Source: an uncultured Vampirovibrio sp.
GTDB taxonomy: Bacteria > Cyanobacteriota > Vampirovibrionia > Gastranaerophilales > Gastranaerophilaceae
Assembly: GCA_910578465.1 (NCBI GenBank)
Contig: CAJTPW010000001.1
Coordinates: 558,001-622,000, forward strand
Length of the DNA: 64,000 bases
Reading direction: 5' to 3'
Shown in pieces: positions 35,389 through 44,196 of the stretch. Both the position numbers and the translations under genes were made by a program. Numbering within the stretch: position 1 is the first letter of the stretch; every line of letters begins with the position of its first letter. Below the pieces are notes generated by a model. The model worked only from the letters and a program-made list of their open reading frames with translations. It was not told the DNA's origin and did no database searches.

Positions 35389-37761
35389 TTATTCCGCCAA
35401 AAGTTTTTTTATATCGTCCAAAGATAATTGGGCGATATATTTTTTAGTATTTAAAATTTCGTCAAATTCAGCCTTTAAATTTTCATAAGATTTATGTCCG
35501 TAAAAATTATCCATATGTGGCGGTGCAATAAATTTAACTCTGTCGATATCCATAGTTTCAAGCGAATTTAAGTCTTCAAGGATATCAAATGCGCCTTGAA
35601 TAAACGTTTCATTTGTTCCTGTCATATCAGCAAGGCTTGAAATCGAAATTTCGCCGTTTTTGTTGCTTGTAGCGTATTTCAACATTCCGATAAGTTGTTT
35701 TATATAATTTTCAATGTTTTCATCAAGCTCTTCTGCCATTAAATGCACTTTGCCCGTTTGTTTTTCCTTTAAAATTTCGATAAATTCATCTATGCTTGCG
35801 GGATAATCAAAAAACATTAAATCTTCGGCGCTTAATGTTGTGCTGCAAATTTTGGATGAAATTGTTTCATATTCATTCAAAAGGGTTTTTGTTTTAATTT
35901 TCTTTGCAAAAATATCAATATCGATATTCGGCCTTTTAACATATTCTTCAATTTGGGCTAAAATTCCCTTTTTCATTCTGTGGTCGTAAAATTTTATATC
36001 AGATTCTATATTTTCAGAGACATGTTTTGATTTTAAATCATGAACGTATAGTCTTATTGAGGTTTCACCGTTAAAAACATTAATTTTCGGTTCAAAAGCA
36101 AGACTAAAGCTTTCGCCTTCAATAACGGGAATGGCGGGATGTCGCCACCAGATACAGTTAAAGTCACACCCGTCTTTTTTTCCTCTAAAACTCATATGAT
36201 TATTTTCTTTGCCCATTGTCTTTTTGGAAACAAGGGTTATATCATTTAGTGAAAATATGGGCGCGGGGTTGTTTTGCCCTGTGGGTTCAAGTTTTTCAAG
36301 TGTTTCGATTAAATTTTCCGTGATATCTTCCGCATCAAGCTCCATATCAATATCGAGCACGGCACCCTTGATTTTTACATCTTCTTTTAAATTAAGTGTG
36401 TTTAAAAGGGCAGACTTAACTTCTTCAAATTTTCTTTTGTTTAAATCAAACGAAAAGCCGCCTGCAAGGCTGTGTCCGCCGTATCCTTCAAAAAGTTCGG
36501 CGTTTTCATCCAGAATTTCGGATACATTGTATTCTTTAATACCGCGAATTGAACAGCGTGCCATATTATCATCATCTTTTGTGATTAAAAATGCGGGTTT
36601 GTAAAATTTTTCCACAAGCTTTGAAGCCACAATTCCGATAACACCTACGTGCCAGTCTTCATTAAAAAGAATAATTGCTTTTTCTTTTTTAAAATTTTTG
36701 TTTTTGGAAATTTCATCAAGCGCTTCTTCATAAATTTTATCGCAGAGGTTTTGTCGGATTTTATTGTAGCTGTCAAGTTCTTTAAGTGCTGTTTTTAAGG
36801 CTGTTTCATCGGTTTCCGTTAAAAGCTTAAATGCAGGCTCCGCTGTTTTTAAACGCCCTGCAGCATTTATTCTGGGCGATAATATAAAAGCAACATCATA
36901 GCTTGAAATATTTCCTTCCTGTCTGCTGTTTGTTTTAAAAAGAAGGTCAATTCCCCTGTGGCAGCCTTTATTTATAAGCTCCAATCCTTTTGCCGCAATT
37001 ACCCTGTTTTCATATAAAAGCGGCACAACATCAGCAATTGTGCCAACGCATGAAAGCACAAGGATTTCATTTTTTAATGTTTCAATATCCGCTTCTGCGG
37101 GTGTATCAATTTCTTCCAAAAGTGCTGTTGCAAGCTTGTGAGCTACTCCTGCCCCTGCAAGTTCGGATACTTTTTTAATTTCAGCGATGTTTAAATTTTC
37201 ATCCAAAGAGTTCGGTGCTTTCGGGTTTATTATGGCAAATGCTTCGGGAAGGATATCAGGTGCTTTATGGTGGTCTGTTAAGATTACATCGACCCCGAAA
37301 TTTTTCAATAAACTTATTTCTTTGTTGTTTGAAATGCCACAGTCTACCGTTATCATAACTTTTGGCTTTTTCTTTGCAATATAGGGCAAAATAAATTTAC
37401 TGTTTATCCCATGGCCCATTTTTTCTCTGTCCGGGATAATATAGTCAAAATTTGCACCCAGTGCTTTTAGGGTTTTATATAAAATGGAGGTTGATGTGAC
37501 GCCATCTGCGTCAAAATCCCCCCATATTAAAATCAATTCCTTATTGGAGATTGCTTTTTTAATGCGCTCCACTGCCTTTTTCATGTCAGCAAAAATATAA
37601 GGGCTTGAAAGAGCGCAATTAAGCGGGTTTAAAAATTCTTCAAATTCGCTTTCCGTGAGGCCTCTTGATTTTAAAAGAGCACAAAGCAGGTCATCTTCTT
37701 TTTTGGAAGAATTTCCTGCTTTGTCTTCATTTTTTTTGGTTTTTATATTCCAGATTTTCAT
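35389..37761 (-). CDS. recJ: Single-stranded-DNA exonuclease RecJ
   Basis: RecJ is a 5'-3' ssDNA exonuclease of recombination and mismatch repair. The 790 residues have the DHH phosphoesterase core: WGDFDADGVTSTS near residue 80, MITVDCGISN near 136, LTDHHKAP near 160, and GAGVAHKLA near 203. The DHHA1 domain has FNEDWHVGVIGIVASKL near 370 and GYGGHSLAGGFSF near 432, then an OB-fold. A C-terminal region of about 220 residues after the OB fold is longer than in E. coli RecJ and not recognised. The BI-1 family gene lies 6 bases upstream. Confidence 0.94.
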   Translation of the reverse strand: MKIWNIKTKKNEDKAGNSSKKEDDLLCALLKSRGLTESEFEEFLNPLNCALSSPYIFADMKKAVERIKKAISNKELILIWGDFDADGVTSTSILYKTLKALGANFDYIIPDREKMGHGINSKFILPYIAKKKPKVMITVDCGISNNKEISLLKNFGVDVILTDHHKAPDILPEAFAIINPKAPNSLDENLNIAEIKKVSELAGAGVAHKLATALLEEIDTPAEADIETLKNEILVLSCVGTIADVVPLLYENRVIAAKGLELINKGCHRGIDLLFKTNSRQEGNISSYDVAFILSPRINAAGRLKTAEPAFKLLTETDETALKTALKELDSYNKIRQNLCDKIYEEALDEISKNKNFKKEKAIILFNEDWHVGVIGIVASKLVEKFYKPAFLITKDDDNMARCSIRGIKEYNVSEILDENAELFEGYGGHSLAGGFSFDLNKRKFEEVKSALLNTLNLKEDVKIKGAVLDIDMELDAEDITENLIETLEKLEPTGQNNPAPIFSLNDITLVSKKTMGKENNHMSFRGKKDGCDFNCIWWRHPAIPVIEGESFSLAFEPKINVFNGETSIRLYVHDLKSKHVSENIESDIKFYDHRMKKGILAQIEEYVKRPNIDIDIFAKKIKTKTLLNEYETISSKICSTTLSAEDLMFFDYPASIDEFIEILKEKQTGKVHLMAEELDENIENYIKQLIGMLKYATSNKNGEISISSLADMTGTNETFIQGAFDILEDLNSLETMDIDRVKFIAPPHMDNFYGHKSYENLKAEFDEILNTKKYIAQLSLDDIKKLLAE

Positions 37762-37767
37762 CTAAAA

Positions 37768-38508
37768 CTATCTTCTGCTCTGTAATTTGGCAAGCAGTCT
37801 TAAAATTTCCAAATACAACCAGATTAATGTAACAAGAAGGCTGAATGCGCCATACCATTCTAAATATTTTGGCGCTCCTTGCTGTACGCCTCTTTCGATA
37901 AAATCAAAATCAAGGATAAAATTTAAGCATGCAACTATGATTACAAGCCCTGAAATCACAAGGCCTAACGGACCGCTTGAATTTATCATGGCGCTTAATG
38001 CCGTATTATGAAAGAAGAAGCTCATAATGAGGCTGACACCGTAAACTATTGCAATACCGATGGTTGCAGAAACTATAACCGCTCTAAAAGTTTCCGTTGC
38101 ACGGATAATTCTGGATTTAAACAGCAATAAAACAACTGCCATTGCAACAAATGTACCTAAAATTGCCTGAGCCACAATCCCGGGGAATGCAGCGTTCATA
38201 TATGCTGAAATTCCGCCAAGAGCAAGCCCTTCGCATGCTGCATATCCGATACTCAGAGGTTTTGCGTTTTGCGGTCTGAAAGCTGCAATTATTGCTAAAA
38301 TCAAGCCGCCAAAAATCCCTGTCATCATAATGGCTTGAAGTTTATCAGCCATGCCTGTATAGGCTAAATGCCAGGTATAGCTTGCAACAAGAACAACAAC
38401 CGCAAGGAGCCCCAAAGTTTTGTTTACGGTTCCGGCAACTGTCATAGGCGCGTCGGAAACTATTGCGCCCTCATAAATCCTGTCATTTGTCATAGGATTT
38501 GAAGTCAT
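37768..38508 (-). CDS. Bax inhibitor-1/YccA family membrane protein
   Basis: This 246-residue protein has seven hydrophobic segments and BI-1 family features: GYAACEGLALGGISAY near residue 95, and FILDFDFIERGVQQGAPKYLEWYGAF near 200-225, which carries the conserved acidic pair in the last membrane part. Bacterial members leak Ca2+ in a pH-dependent way or interact with FtsH. It is followed 6 bases later by recJ. The first of two in-frame ATGs is taken. Confidence 0.88.
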   Translation of the reverse strand: MTSNPMTNDRIYEGAIVSDAPMTVAGTVNKTLGLLAVVVLVASYTWHLAYTGMADKLQAIMMTGIFGGLILAIIAAFRPQNAKPLSIGYAACEGLALGGISAYMNAAFPGIVAQAILGTFVAMAVVLLLFKSRIIRATETFRAVIVSATIGIAIVYGVSLIMSFFFHNTALSAMINSSGPLGLVISGLVIIVACLNFILDFDFIERGVQQGAPKYLEWYGAFSLLVTLIWLYLEILRLLAKLQSRR

Positions 38509-38593
38509 TTTATTTTCTCCCCTTAAAATATTAAAGTCTTTCCGTATAAAATATATTATGGATTATACTATGTTTCTTGTGTAAAATAAAGTT

Positions 38594-39160
38594 ATGCTAA
38601 AAATTGCGGTCACGGGTAATATTGCATCAGGTAAAAGTTTATTTGAAAAGTGCTTGAAAAACGCAGGCTATAAGGTTTTATGCCTTGATAACGTTACTCA
38701 TTTTCTCTATGAGAATTCTTTGGCGCTGCAGGATTTTTTGTTAAAAAAATTTAATACTAAAGACCGCAAAGAAATTGCCGACGTTGTTTTTAGGGATGCA
38801 GAGCTTAAAAAAGAGCTTGAGAGTTTTATTTACCCTCTGATTTTGGATGAGTTGAACGCCTTTTTTGCCGCACACAAGGATGAGTCCGTTGTTTTTGTTT
38901 CGGCTGCTCTTTTATTTGAAGCAGGGTTTAATCAATATTTTGATAAAACCGTTTTAATTACGGCAAAAGAAGACATCAGGCTTCAAAGGTTAATGGAGCG
39001 CAACTGTTTAACAAAAGAGGAAGCACTTTTTCGAATTAATTCACAGATGAATGAAGAAGCTAAAAAAAAGCTTGTAGATTTTATCATAGATAATTCAGAA
39101 AGCAAAGAGGCGTTTGAAAACGCTGCAGGAATCTTTATTACAACCCTTGAAGAACTATAA
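38594..39160 (+). CDS. coaE: Dephospho-CoA kinase, divergent
   Basis: CoaE phosphorylates dephospho-CoA in the last step of coenzyme A synthesis. The 188 residues have a P-loop GNIASGKS near residue 8, SAALLFEAGFNQYFDKTVLIT near 100-120, and RLMERNCLTKEEALFRINSQM near 131, followed by VDFIIDNSESKEAFE. The usual DAD motif after strand 2 reads LDNVTH, so the second Asp is replaced by Val. The length is slightly short. The call is still the best fit. The gene overlaps the convergent speB by 6 bases. Confidence 0.82.
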   Translation: MLKIAVTGNIASGKSLFEKCLKNAGYKVLCLDNVTHFLYENSLALQDFLLKKFNTKDRKEIADVVFRDAELKKELESFIYPLILDELNAFFAAHKDESVVFVSAALLFEAGFNQYFDKTVLITAKEDIRLQRLMERNCLTKEEALFRINSQMNEEAKKKLVDFIIDNSESKEAFENAAGIFITTLEEL

Positions 39161-39991
39161 AATCATTAAACATTCTCTTATGAGTTTGCATGCCGTAGCG
39201 GTTGAATTTTTGGTTGTATCGATGTCGGGGGCTAATTCCACAACGTCCATACCTATAACATTGAAGTTTTTAAGATATTTCAACCATCCTAAAAGTTCAT
39301 TATAGCTTAAACCGCCTGCTTCAGGAGTTCCCACTCCGCTCATAATCCCCGGGTCCAAAACATCAAGGTCGATTGTTATAAATATATTTTTATCTTTGAA
39401 TTTATCAAGTTCCAAGTGTTGAAATTTGAGCGTAGAATAGGTTTTCATTAACTCAAATTCTTCTTTTTCGCCTGAGCGTATTCCGATTTGTGCTATGTTT
39501 TCAAATCCGATTATTTTTCCAATTTGCTTCATAACCCCTGAATGAGTCAGGTTTTCACCGAGGTATTCCTCTCTTAAATCCGTATGTGCGTCAAATTGTA
39601 TAACGGCAATATCGTTATAAAAATCCGTTAATGCTTCAATTTCAGCCAATGTTACAAGGTGTTCGCCGCCAATGCCGAGTATCTTTTTGCCTGCGCTGTA
39701 AATCTGTGTCGTGTTTTCTTTAATAATATCAAGTACTCTGCGTGTATTTCCGAATGGCAGGTCTAAATCTCCCGCATCGTAAAACTTACAGTCTTCAAGG
39801 TCTTTATCAAAAATCGGGGAATATGTTTCTATTCCGATACTTTCAAGCCTTATTGCCTGAGGAGCAAACCTTGTCCCCGGGCGGTTTGTTACCGTACCGT
39901 CAAAAGGCATGCCCATTAAAACGGTTTTAGCGTCGTTAAATTCGATGCATGAGCCTATAAAATCTTTACTTAAAAACGGTCCTTTTAGCAT
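39155..39991 (-). CDS. speB: Agmatinase/ureohydrolase
   Basis: Agmatinase converts agmatine to putrescine and urea using a two-Mn site. The 278 residues contain GIGGEHLVT near residue 104, IQFDAHTDLRE near 128 and TIDLDVLDPGIMSGVGTPEAGG near 207-228, which supply the metal-binding His and Asp residues. The PGTRFAPQAIR segment near 38 is typical. No adjacent arginine decarboxylase is visible. Arginase or a related ureohydrolase specificity cannot be excluded. Confidence 0.9.
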   Translation of the reverse strand: MLKGPFLSKDFIGSCIEFNDAKTVLMGMPFDGTVTNRPGTRFAPQAIRLESIGIETYSPIFDKDLEDCKFYDAGDLDLPFGNTRRVLDIIKENTTQIYSAGKKILGIGGEHLVTLAEIEALTDFYNDIAVIQFDAHTDLREEYLGENLTHSGVMKQIGKIIGFENIAQIGIRSGEKEEFELMKTYSTLKFQHLELDKFKDKNIFITIDLDVLDPGIMSGVGTPEAGGLSYNELLGWLKYLKNFNVIGMDVVELAPDIDTTKNSTATACKLIRECLMIL

Positions 39992-40179
39992 GGCTTCAAT
40001 ATTATCATAAAAATTTTCGCCTGACTAAAAGCTTCTTTAAATAAAATGTTACAAAATATTAAGCCTTGAAATCCAAGCTGTGCGAGCTTTTTATAAAAAG
40101 TATATACAATTTACGCAATTTTTATAAGTAAAAATACTTTATTAATGTACGAGGATATAAAAAATTCTTAGGAGAGAAA

Positions 40180-41400
40180 ATGACTTACTCAGCTTGGAAT
40201 CCTGTTAAGGCTGCCGAAGTTGGCAACGCTAAGGGACAAACAATCGGATATGTTGCAGGTTTATACAGCACGCCCGGCATGGCAAATATTTCTGCTGCAA
40301 GCGCCGAAGTGTTAAACCAATACGGCTACAGTATCTATCAGAATGATGATACGGGTAAGTTTAGAATAATTCAAGACAGAGATACTCAGGGCGGAAGCAT
40401 TTGGACAAGCGACTCCCTCGGTATGACTTTTGATTTCTCCGGCGATTCCCTCGTAACCACTCCTGTAGACAACGGCTGGAGAGGTTCATTCTCTGATAAC
40501 TGTAATAATATTTTAAACAGACTGGATGCTGCTAACGGTTCAAATTCAACCTACGGCTCCACATACGGTCTCGGTTCAAATGAAACACTTGATCCTATAA
40601 CAGGGCAGGTTGTTGATAAAACAAAGAGCAAAGAAATTGACGCACTGGCTGATACAAAGAGTGCTCAACGTAAGTTTGATAAAATTGCAAAACTTATAAA
40701 TAAAGTTCATGAAACCCAAAATGCTGCTACGGTTACAACGGACACAACAAGTACAAAAGTTGGTGTGACCCTTGGCGGTGCTGCAGGCGGTGCTGCAATC
40801 GGCACCTGTATCGGAGGTTTCCCGATAGGAACTCTGGTAGGCGGCGGCATAGGCGCTATAGCAGGTTTCTTTGGCGGCAGTGCAATAGCTGCTTCCGATA
40901 AAAATGATGTTAACGAAGTAAATAATGAATCCGCACAGGCTGCAAGGGACGCGGGAAATGAATTAAAAGCGGCGCTTGAAGGTCTGACGGATGAAGAAAT
41001 GATAGCGTTTGAAAGATATTATTATGAGCAAACGGGTGTTGAAGTTGCAGATGTTCTTCAAGAACTTGAAGTGACCGATGAACACTCTACGATTGCACAG
41101 CAATCAGGAATTGACGGCGATTATCTTGATAATCTTTTTGAAGATATGGATGAATCAAATGAAATTTTAAAACCGAATAACACGGGTAATACTTTAGGCA
41201 CAAAGAAAGAATATTCCGATTATGAAAAAGCTAAAATCAATATCCTTCAGCAGGAAGCGCAGCAGCTCTATAATATGTGGCAGGCAGCCTTAAAGGGAAC
41301 AACGGTGGTACAAAACGGCGAAGAATTAACGGCCGATGAGCTCAGCCAAATGTATCTCGATAAAGTTCAGGAACTTGAAGATTATAAAAACAGTATCTGA
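40180..41400 (+). CDS. Hypothetical glycine-zipper protein
   Basis: I do not recognise this 406-residue protein. It lacks a signal peptide. The first 140 residues are Ser/Thr/Gly/Asn rich. Residues about 205-235 form a hydrophobic glycine zipper (GGAAGGAAIGTCIGG then GGGIGAIAGFFGGSAIAA), able to span a membrane. The C-terminal part is acidic and helical. AGGAGAG precedes the ATG and an intrinsic terminator follows, so it is a single-gene unit. Composition suggests an abundant surface or export-associated protein, but that is inference. Confidence 0.65.
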   Translation: MTYSAWNPVKAAEVGNAKGQTIGYVAGLYSTPGMANISAASAEVLNQYGYSIYQNDDTGKFRIIQDRDTQGGSIWTSDSLGMTFDFSGDSLVTTPVDNGWRGSFSDNCNNILNRLDAANGSNSTYGSTYGLGSNETLDPITGQVVDKTKSKEIDALADTKSAQRKFDKIAKLINKVHETQNAATVTTDTTSTKVGVTLGGAAGGAAIGTCIGGFPIGTLVGGGIGAIAGFFGGSAIAASDKNDVNEVNNESAQAARDAGNELKAALEGLTDEEMIAFERYYYEQTGVEVADVLQELEVTDEHSTIAQQSGIDGDYLDNLFEDMDESNEILKPNNTGNTLGTKKEYSDYEKAKINILQQEAQQLYNMWQAALKGTTVVQNGEELTADELSQMYLDKVQELEDYKNSI

Positions 41401-41420
41401 GTTTTAAACGATTTTAAATA

Positions 41421-41461
41421 AAATACTCCGCAAAAGTGAATATCGGCGGAGTATTTTTTAT
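41421..41461 (+). terminator. Intrinsic terminator
   Basis: AAATACTCCGC at 41421-41431 pairs perfectly with GCGGAGTATTT at 41446-41456 and is followed by T residues. It closes the glycine-zipper gene. Confidence 0.92.
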
Positions 41462-41499
41462 TTTCTTATAGTATAATATTCCTTATTAAGGAGTATTAT

Positions 41500-42009
41500 A
41501 TGATAGAAATGAGAGTTATGGGTATAGCGCTTGATACAAGAAGCGGCTCTCCTATTGTTGTTTTAAATGATTTGGAAAACAGGCGTGCTTTGCCTATATG
41601 GATTGGTTCCGCAGAGGCAAGCTCTATTATAAGAAAAATCGAAAACATCCCATCGTCACGCCCCATGACGCATGATTTATGTATAAATTTAATTGAAGAA
41701 ACAGGATATGCGCTTGATAGGGTTGAAATCAACGATGTGGATGAACAGACATATTTTTCAACACTGTATTTGAAAAATGATGAAGGAAAAGAAATCCAAA
41801 TTGACGCAAGGCCATCTGATGCGATTGCGATTGCAATTCGGGCCGAAGTATCAATTTTTGTGACCTCAAACGTGCTTTTAAACGGGGCGGTTTCCGTTGA
41901 TTCTCAAAAAGATGAAGAAGAAGCCATGGAATTTAAGAATTTTATTAAAGACATTAAGCCTTCTGATTTTGAGAAAATGATAAATAAAAACTTTGAATCA
42001 GATCAATAA
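41500..42009 (+). CDS. DUF151 bifunctional nuclease family protein
   Basis: This 169-residue protein matches the BFN/DUF151 family, represented by Thermotoga TM0160 and plant bifunctional nucleases. Key segments are PIVVLNDLENRRALPIWIG near residue 18, SSRPMTHDLC near 50, and IDARPSDAIAIAIRAEVSIFV near 102-122. The family's true biochemical role in bacteria is unclear. It has its own ribosome-binding site (AAGGAG) and lies between two unrelated single genes. Confidence 0.9.
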   Translation: MIEMRVMGIALDTRSGSPIVVLNDLENRRALPIWIGSAEASSIIRKIENIPSSRPMTHDLCINLIEETGYALDRVEINDVDEQTYFSTLYLKNDEGKEIQIDARPSDAIAIAIRAEVSIFVTSNVLLNGAVSVDSQKDEEEAMEFKNFIKDIKPSDFEKMINKNFESDQ

Positions 42010-42187
42010 TGTGATATTGCAGCGCTTTAAACGGTGCACGCTCAATTTTTTTAAATGTAAATTCCATGCGGCGAAGCTCTTTAAATGTGCTTGCAAGCCC
42101 GATAAAATCCGAATTTTCAATATTTGTTTTATTTGAATATTTCATAGTATAATGTTTAATGATTAATTAAGAAAAAGGCAAAGAATT

Positions 42188-42391
42188 ATGGGAAAAGTAA
42201 CTAAAGATATGGGAATTATTGATATTGTTCAACAGTATCCCGAAAGCTTGGAAGTTTTTGCAAAATACGGTCTGGGCTGTATCGGCTGTGCTGCTGCAAG
42301 GTTTGAAAATCTGGAAGCAGGCGCAAAAGTTCATGGCGTTGATCCTGAAGTTATGGTAGCCGAAATTAACGAACTTATTGAAAAGAAATAG
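42188..42391 (+). CDS. DUF1858/TIGR03980 redox-disulfide protein
   Basis: This 67-residue protein has the hybrid-cluster-associated redox disulfide domain: DMGIIDIVQQYP near the start and a CxxC in GLGCIGCAAARFENLEAG (residues ~29-46). Members are small thiol proteins found next to hybrid cluster proteins or acting alone. No such partner is adjacent. It precedes tRNA-Leu by about 100 bases, with a separate promoter between them. Confidence 0.88.
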   Translation: MGKVTKDMGIIDIVQQYPESLEVFAKYGLGCIGCAAARFENLEAGAKVHGVDPEVMVAEINELIEKK

Positions 42392-42442
42392 CAGGCCTTC
42401 ACTTTGTTTATCCGCAAAACGGATGAATTAAAACAAAAGCAC

Positions 42443-42470
42443 TTGCAAGCCAATCTTTTTATTATAGAAT
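42443..42470 (+). promoter_or_regulatory. Promoter for tRNA-Leu
   Basis: TTGCAA at 42443-42448 and TAGAAT at 42465-42470 are 16 bases apart. The tRNA begins 19 bases further on. Confidence 0.55.
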
Positions 42471-42488
42471 TTATATATAAACCGTTTT

Positions 42489-42574
42489 GCTCCAGTGGTG
42501 GAATCGGTAGACACGTTGGACTTAAAATCCAATGAGGGTCAAACCTCGTACCAGTTCAAGTCTGGTCTGGAGCA
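42489..42574 (+). tRNA. tRNA-Leu (anticodon UAA)
   Basis: The 86-base tRNA has acceptor arms GCTCCAG and CTGGAGC, a D-arm with GGTAGAC, anticodon loop ACTTAAAAT giving TAA, a long variable arm (ATGAGGGTCAAACCTCGT) as required for Leu, and a T-arm CAGTTCAAGTCTG. No CCA is encoded. A terminator follows 9 bases later. Confidence 0.97.
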
Positions 42575-42582
42575 AACTTCTT

Positions 42583-42612
42583 AAAAGCCTTGTATGACGG
42601 GCTTTTTATTTT
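42583..42612 (+). terminator. Terminator after tRNA-Leu
   Basis: AAAAGCC at 42583-42589 pairs with GGCTTTT at 42600-42606 and is followed by TATTTTATTT. Confidence 0.75.
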
Positions 42613-42696
42613 ATTTAGAGGGATTAAAATTAATTGTTAAATTATGTAACAAAAATAGAGCTTAGGGTTGCATTTTAAATTTGATTTGCAATAATG

Positions 42697-42885
42697 GAGT
42701 TCCAGTCTGAGGTTAGAGAAAAATTTAACAAACACGAGTGACTGCAAAAGAGAAAAGTTAAAAACAAACCACATAAGAACACACTAAGAGAAAGTAAATT
42801 TAAAGCCCAATGGCTTTAATAAAAAATTCACCCTTTTTGACCTTAAGGTCCTGTATGATTCGTTATACAGGGCTTTATTTTTTAT
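42697..42885 (+). ncRNA. Candidate small RNA in the gap after tRNA-Leu
   Basis: The gap 42613-42966 has no credible protein gene. A possible promoter (TTGCAT at 42668-42673, AATAAT 16 bases later) and a strong terminator (42850-42885) bracket about 190 bases. Inside are a hairpin AAAGCC-CAAT-GGCTTT near 42802-42817 and a perfect palindrome GACCTTAAGGTC at 42839-42850. Size is similar to 6S RNA, but I cannot draw the 6S fold, and it has no SRP or tmRNA signature. This is a weak call. Confidence 0.25.
42850..42885 (+). terminator. Intrinsic terminator
   Basis: CCTGTAT at 42850-42856 pairs with ATACAGG at 42865-42871, followed by GCTTTATTTTTT. No gene on the plus strand ends near it except the proposed small RNA or read-through from tRNA-Leu. 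Confidence 0.75.
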
Positions 42886-42966
42886 GTATCACTGTAAAAA
42901 GGCTAATGAAGGCAAAAATGCCTTAATTATTTATCCGTTAACAAAAGAAAAAATTAAGGATAAACT

Positions 42967-44196
42967 CTATTCATACCTGAGAGCGTCAATCGGGTTTAAT
43001 AATGAAGCTTTGTATGCGGGGTAATATCCGAATGCGACGCCGATAATTCCTGAAAACCCAAGTGAGAGTACGATTGAAAATGTGCTTATATAAACTGTCA
43101 TGGAACCAAAGAATTCAATCAATTTTGCGCCGAAAACTCCGACAATAAGGCCGATTATTCCGCCTATGACGGATAATAACAGGCTTTCTATTAAAAACTG
43201 TATTCGAATATCATTGGATTTTGCTCCTATTGCCATCCTGATACCGATTTCTTTTGTTCTTTCCGTGACGGATACGAGCATAATGTTCATAATCCCTATG
43301 CCGCCTACAAGAAGCGAAACGCTTGCAATCGAGCCCAATAAAAGAGACATTGTTTTAACGGCGCTTTTCATTGTTTCCATCATCTGGGTTAAGTTTCGAA
43401 CCTGAAAATCATCTTCCTGTTTTTTACCTATTTTATGACGCAGCCGCAAAAGTTCGGCTATTTCTTCTTCTGCCTTGTAAACGGAATCGGCATTTTTTGC
43501 TTTAATATTTATCATTCGGATTGTACCCGGGAAGCTTGTGCCAAAAACCTTCTTTTGGCCTGTGGTAATCGGGATTATTACAAAATCATCCTGATCCTGA
43601 CCCATTGAGCTTTGCCCTTTGCTCTCCAAAAGGCCTACCACCTTGAAAGGTACGCCGCCTATCCTTATGGTTCTTCCTATCGGATCAAGGTCTCCAAAAA
43701 GTTCATTTGAAACAGTATTTCCGATGATTGCAACCTTTGACATGTTTGAAATATCTTCTTCCGTCAGGTTTCGTCCGAGGTTTATGTTCCAATCCCTTAT
43801 TTTCATATATTCTTTGGTGGTGCCCGCAATACTTGTAGACCAGTTTTGATTTCCGTATGTTATTTGTTTTGCTTCGCTTGAATATGGCGCAACAAAGCCG
43901 ACGGAGGGGCAATTTTTCTTAATTGCATAGGCATCTTTCAGGGTAAGACTCGGCCTTGTTCCTTGCCCCATGCGTACTCCGCCTGATGTAACCGAAGCGG
44001 ATGACACCATTAAAAGATTACTCCCCATTGAAGCCATATCTTTTTGAATTTTAACGCTCGCTCCCTGTCCCACTGCAAGCATAATAATAACAGCACTTAC
44101 GCCTATTATAATTCCAAGGCTTGTTAAAATTGAGCGCATTTTGTTTACTTTTAAGGATACAAGGGCCATTTTAAATGTGGATGAAAAATCTATCAT
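42967..44196 (-). CDS. MacB-type ABC permease
   Basis: This 409-residue membrane protein has the MacB topology: an N-terminal helix (about 18-45 with SLGIIIGVSAVIIMLAVGQG), a large periplasmic domain (about 50-280) and three C-terminal helices starting near 285 (SIASVSLLVGGIGIMNIMLVSV) with the TKEIGIRMAIGAK cytoplasmic loop. In E. coli MacB the ATPase is fused; here it is a separate gene overlapping by 4 bases. It should form a tripartite pump with the MacA and TolC genes upstream. The cargo may be a peptide, lipid or toxin. Confidence 0.93.
   Translation of the reverse strand: MIDFSSTFKMALVSLKVNKMRSILTSLGIIIGVSAVIIMLAVGQGASVKIQKDMASMGSNLLMVSSASVTSGGVRMGQGTRPSLTLKDAYAIKKNCPSVGFVAPYSSEAKQITYGNQNWSTSIAGTTKEYMKIRDWNINLGRNLTEEDISNMSKVAIIGNTVSNELFGDLDPIGRTIRIGGVPFKVVGLLESKGQSSMGQDQDDFVIIPITTGQKKVFGTSFPGTIRMINIKAKNADSVYKAEEEIAELLRLRHKIGKKQEDDFQVRNLTQMMETMKSAVKTMSLLLGSIASVSLLVGGIGIMNIMLVSVTERTKEIGIRMAIGAKSNDIRIQFLIESLLLSVIGGIIGLIVGVFGAKLIEFFGSMTVYISTFSIVLSLGFSGIIGVAFGYYPAYKASLLNPIDALRYE

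Noticed and set aside
36209..36604. Open frame of 131 codons on the plus strand
   Set aside because: It is Ser/Phe-rich antisense of recJ, typical of a mirror frame of an AT-rich coding region.
41954..42145. 63-codon frame on the minus strand overlapping the DUF151 gene end
   Set aside because: It has no ribosome-binding site, overlaps a solid gene by 56 bases and shows no recognisable domain, although it partly lies in intergenic DNA.
42697..42885. Assignment of the small RNA as 6S, SRP or tmRNA
   Set aside because: I cannot draw the 6S fold, the SRP GGAAGC-type loop is absent and no tag peptide frame is present.
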